Assembly (NCBI GenBank): GCA_002371115.1
Contig: DFFY01000056.1
Span: forward strand, 62,357-69,687
Source of the DNA: Bacteroidales bacterium UBA3764
GTDB taxonomy: Bacteria > Bacteroidota > Bacteroidia > Bacteroidales > UBA932
Length of the DNA: 7,331 nt
Direction: 5' to 3'
Shown here: piece after piece, positions 5,838 through 7,331 of the stretch
Numbering within the stretch: position 1 is the stretch's first letter
How the letters are laid out: each line of letters starts with the position of its first letter
Position numbers and translations under genes: made by a program
Notes under the pieces: generated by a model
What the model was told of the DNA's origin: nothing
What the model saw: only the letters and a program-made list of their open reading frames with translations
The model's database searches: none

Positions 5838-6451
5838 TGAAAAAGCTTATACTCGCGGCGCTCCTGGGTCTTCTGGGCCTTGGCGCCTCCGCACAAAACC
5901 GACAAGACATGGCTACTATTTACGATTTCAAAACCCTGAACAACAAGGGCAAGGAAGTGGACTTCAAGGACTATGAAGGCAAGGTGCTCCTCATTGTGAA
6001 CACCGCTTCCAAATGTGGTTTCACCCCGCAGTACGACGGCCTGGAGGCCCTGTACCAGCAGTACAAGGACAAAGGCCTGGTGGTGATTGGCTTCCCCTGC
6101 GACCAGTTCGCCGGCCAGGAGCCCGGTTCCAATGAACAGATTGAGGAATTCTGCCGCCTGAACCACGGCGTCACCTTCCCCCTCATGGCCAAGACGGACG
6201 TGAACGGCGCCAACGCGGAGCCCATCTTCGAGTTCCTGAAGGCCCAGGCTCCCACCGAGGAGTACAAAGGCCTCAAGGCAAAGGCTACCCAGAAGCTGCT
6301 CAAAGGCCTGAGCAAGAGCGTGGAAAAGGACAGCGACATCCTGTGGAACTTCACCAAGTTCCTGGTATCCCGCGACGGCCGGACAGTCAAACGTTTTGCC
6401 CCTACCGCAGAGCCCAAGGACTTTGAGGCCGAGGTCAAAGCAATGCTTTAA
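5837..6451 (+). CDS. Exported glutathione peroxidase family protein (thiol peroxidase)
   Basis: The enzyme reduces organic hydroperoxides or H2O2 through a catalytic cysteine, usually with thioredoxin-like reductants in bacteria. The GPx signature is clear: NTASKCGFTPQY with catalytic Cys60, then GFPCDQFAGQEPG (85-97) with Gln94 and a second Cys88, EFCRLNHGVTFP with Cys106, and LWNFTKFLV with Trp170 and Asn171. Cys60, Gln94, Trp170 and Asn171 form the family tetrad. Residues 1-19 are a signal peptide (MKK, Leu/Ala/Gly core, ASA before QN), so the mature enzyme is probably periplasmic. An internal Met25 matches the usual cytosolic GPx start (MATIYDF) and could give a cytosolic form. The start overlaps the preceding stop in TAATG, and ohrR follows after 5 bp, so translation is probably coupled. 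Confidence 0.93.
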   Translation: MKKLILAALLGLLGLGASAQNRQDMATIYDFKTLNNKGKEVDFKDYEGKVLLIVNTASKCGFTPQYDGLEALYQQYKDKGLVVIGFPCDQFAGQEPGSNEQIEEFCRLNHGVTFPLMAKTDVNGANAEPIFEFLKAQAPTEEYKGLKAKATQKLLKGLSKSVEKDSDILWNFTKFLVSRDGRTVKRFAPTAEPKDFEAEVKAML

Positions 6452-6456
6452 TCCCC

Positions 6457-6891
<435 letters not shown>

Positions 6892-6903
<12 letters not shown>

Positions 6904-6998
6904 CCATTTGACAATCAACAAGATGCTTATAATCCTCGGCTCTTTTTGCGCTGAGGATTTCCCGTAAACAGCTGACTGTGAATCACTTATCGACCAGC
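6892..6998 (+). repeat. 107-bp quasi-palindromic repeat, copy C3
   Basis: This copy has the best-preserved ends: GCTGGTCGATAA (6892-6903) and its exact complement TTATCGACCAGC (6987-6998), a 12-bp perfect terminal inverted repeat. The central stem (6931-6940 with 6950-6959) has a single G-T pair around the loop TCTTTTTGC, identical to that of C1. By hand about 32 of 49 positions pair between the arms. The left terminal repeat encodes the last residues of OhrR and its TAA stop, so the element and gene overlap by 12 bp. With 6859-6891 it forms a 140-bp block matched in inverted orientation at 5136-5275. Confidence 0.88.
6931..6962 (+). terminator. Terminator-like hairpin at the centre of repeat C3, after ohrR
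   Basis: A 10-bp stem with one G-U pair closes a 9-nt loop, starting 27 bp after the ohrR stop. The 3' arm is followed only by TTTCCCG, a poor T-tract, so termination may be weak. It is the plus-strand counterpart of the stronger hairpin after nagB. Confidence 0.4.
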
Positions 6999-7008
6999 AA
7001 ACAAGGGA

Positions 7009-7045
7009 ATAAAAATATGGACGGGGGTGAAAGGCACCTCCGTCC
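7009..7045 (-). terminator. Intrinsic terminator for the EF-G gene (minus strand)
   Basis: Arms at 7019-7029 and 7035-7045 form an 11-bp GC-rich stem with one mismatch and a 5-nt loop. On the minus strand the stem runs into AUAUUUUUAUU, a good U-tract, 28 bp past the EF-G stop. On the plus strand the same stem pairs fully (one G-U) but lacks a T-tract. Confidence 0.65.
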
Positions 7046-7072
7046 GTATTGTAAAGCAACGCTGTTGCTGAC

Positions 7073-7331
7073 TTAGTCCTCTTCCTGCTCCTGGGCGGCG
7101 TATTCTGCCAGCAGTTTGGTCTGGACATCGGCCGGAACCTGCACGTACTCCGCGAACTTCATCTGGAAGGTGGCGGAACCACCGGTGAGGGAGCTCAGGA
7201 CGGTGGAGTAGCGGTACAGCTCTGCGAGCGGAACGCGGGCGTGGAGCACGGTGAAGCCTTTCTCCATGTCCTGGTTCATAATCATGCCACGACGGGTATT
7301 GAGGTCGCTCATGCAAGGTCCTACATACTCG
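7073..7331 (-). CDS. Elongation factor G-type GTPase, C-terminal end (domain V), partial
   Basis: The frame is open to the right edge of the window. Its first visible residues are EYVGPCMSDLNTRRGMI, so the Met codon at 7310-7312 is internal. This is the EF-G domain V segment in which translational GTPases carry GDLN-RRG. It is followed by VLHARVPLAELYRYSTVLSSLTGGSATFQMKFAEYVQVPADVQ, the conserved PLAE-Y-YST-L-S-T-G-ATF-M-F-Y-VP pattern. About 85 codons are visible, ending in an acidic tail (QEQEED). EF-G drives ribosome translocation or recycling. The TGGSA version of the motif resembles the second EF-G paralogue common in Bacteroidetes (often called fusA2), but the choice between paralogues is inferred. 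It is transcribed toward ohrR, and its terminator lies at 7009-7045. Confidence 0.9.
   Translation of the reverse strand, partial: EYVGPCMSDLNTRRGMIMNQDMEKGFTVLHARVPLAELYRYSTVLSSLTGGSATFQMKFAEYVQVPADVQTKLLAEYAAQEQEED

Noticed and set aside
6909..6934. TTGACA ... TATAAT in C3 as a sigma-70 promoter
   Set aside because: The spacer is only 14 bp, the TTGACA is not kept in C1 or C2, and Bacteroidetes promoters use a different consensus.

Overview
The window looks like chromosomal DNA of a fairly GC-rich gut-type Bacteroidales. This rests on two TAnnTTTG-type -7 promoter boxes, a BtuG/BtuB corrinoid uptake pair behind a cobalamin riboswitch, weak or absent Shine-Dalgarno sequences, and protein families typical of Bacteroidetes (a PIG-L domain protein beside nagB, and an EF-G paralogue). 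No phage, CRISPR, tRNA or rRNA signal was seen.

Layout. (1) 1-1582, plus strand: the 3' end of a PIG-L family deacetylase, probably the C-terminal half of a NagB/PIG-L fusion, then 2 bp later a complete glucosamine-6-phosphate deaminase (nagB). This is an amino-sugar catabolic pair. (2) 1583-1981: no protein gene. It holds a 107-bp quasi-palindromic repeat (copy C1), a promoter and a cobalamin riboswitch. (3) 1982-5124, plus strand: a B12 uptake operon with a BtuG-like surface lipoprotein and a BtuB-type TonB-dependent transporter, whose reading frames overlap. (4) 5125-5381: a second copy of the repeat in inverted orientation (C2), a 14-codon remnant of a marR 3' end on the minus strand, and a promoter with two palindromic operator-like sites. 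(5) 5382-6903, plus strand: a tightly packed peroxide-stress operon. It encodes a bacterioferritin-like protein that seems to have lost most ferroxidase ligands, an exported glutathione peroxidase, and an OhrR-type MarR regulator with the peroxide-sensing Cys and two Tyr. (6) 6892-7072: third copy of the repeat (C3), whose terminal repeat supplies the last codons and stop of ohrR, then a terminator for the opposite strand. (7) 7073-7331, minus strand: the C-terminal domain of an EF-G-type translation factor, cut by the window end.

How it fits together. The riboswitch should shut off btuG-btuB when corrinoid is plentiful; BtuG would capture corrinoid at the cell surface and pass it to BtuB. 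The OhrR protein probably represses its own operon through the two palindromes around the promoter and releases it on oxidation by organic hydroperoxide.

The most unusual content is the repeat family: three copies, each exactly 107 bp, each directly downstream of a plus-strand stop codon, and each foldable end to end into one long hairpin. C2 and C3, together with their flanking ohrR 3' sequence, form a colinear 140-bp inverted repeat around the whole stress operon. Recombination there would invert the operon and still leave ohrR in frame. C1 and C2 bracket the B12 operon in the same inverted way.
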